Assembly: GCF_029167235.1 (NCBI RefSeq)
Contig: NZ_JARFTR010000207.1
Location: 1 to 64,000 of the forward strand
Source of the DNA: Kamptonema sp. UHCC 0994
GTDB lineage: Bacteria > Cyanobacteriota > Cyanobacteriia > Cyanobacteriales > Microcoleaceae
Reading direction: 5' to 3'
Length of the DNA: 64,000 nt
Of the stretch, positions 63,962-64,000 are shown in pieces. The notes under the pieces were generated by a model. That model did no database searches. It was given only the letters and a program-made list of their open reading frames with translations, and was not told where the DNA came from. The number at the start of each line of letters is the position of its first letter. The first letter of the stretch is position 1. Both the position numbers and the translations under genes were made by a program.

Positions 63962-64000
63962 CTTCTTCCTTCTTCTTTCTTCCTTCTTCCTTCTTCCTTC
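63962..64000. repeat. CTTCCTT/CTTCTTC heptamer-like array at the window edge
   Basis: Pyrimidine-rich repetition of CTTCTTC and CTTCCTT units running to the last base, probably continuing beyond the window. Confidence 0.7.

Overview
The window is chromosomal DNA of a filamentous, probably Oscillatoriales-type cyanobacterium. The evidence is a very high density of the HIP1 octamer GCGATCGC, genes for PsbX, a high-light-inducible protein, Ycf66 and a YggT/Ycf19-type protein, a cyanobacterial tmRNA tag, an SpkB-like kinase, a MASE1 hybrid sensor kinase, cobalamin synthesis, and many dispersed palindromes and heptamer arrays. I cannot name the species from sequence alone.

Layout. 0-5.7 kb: a leftward operon of a JmjC/cupin-like oxygenase and a single-module NRPS (C-A-MT-PCP, no thioesterase), the edge of a natural-product locus that probably continues to the left. 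5.7-8 kb: a MITE-like repeat, tmRNA (ssrA) and a TPR protein. 8-17.3 kb: a membrane PAS/GAF/GGDEF/EAL protein converging on an RND efflux pump, its membrane fusion protein and a PadR regulator with a palindromic operator. 17.5-20 kb: small unknown and antitoxin-like genes plus a two-gene cassette with a PD-(D/E)XK-like protein. 20-22.7 kb: Uma2, ruvB and a flavin reductase. 22.7-26 kb: an NB-ARC ATPase divergent from two overlapping tiny ORFs and a membrane protein. 26-30.8 kb: housekeeping genes (dienelactone hydrolase, cobM, lgt, rlmN).

31-36 kb is an accessory island: an FMN-split-barrel protein, hicAB, a DUF6883/DUF4926-like pair, xisI with a decayed xisH-like tail, a HEPN gene with a possible attC remnant, and a REP-associated tyrosine transposase (RAYT) next to two near-identical 112-bp REP copies that flank a 5'-truncated gene; tRNA-Val lies at its edge. 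36-46 kb returns to core genes: radC, sdhB, hli, PPC-domain proteins including an HtrA protease, a redoxin/prolyl-hydroxylase fusion, ycf66, psbX, yggT, accC and tRNA-Leu.

46-55.4 kb is a leftward run: DUF29-like protein, YCII protein, a 1008-aa protein of unknown family, a 1217-aa helicase-like ATPase overlapping it by one base, and an RluA-type pseudouridine synthase. The two giant genes are the best candidate for an undescribed system. 55.5-64 kb: Uma2, pheT, an SpkB-like Ser/Thr kinase and a MASE1 histidine kinase.

Repeats are a strong theme: a GTAACGCCGCC palindrome and an AGAAACCCGGTTTCT palindrome share an outer AGGACTTACGCA end and occur repeatedly (one copy is inside a coding sequence), and heptamer arrays sit at the stop codons of several leftward genes.
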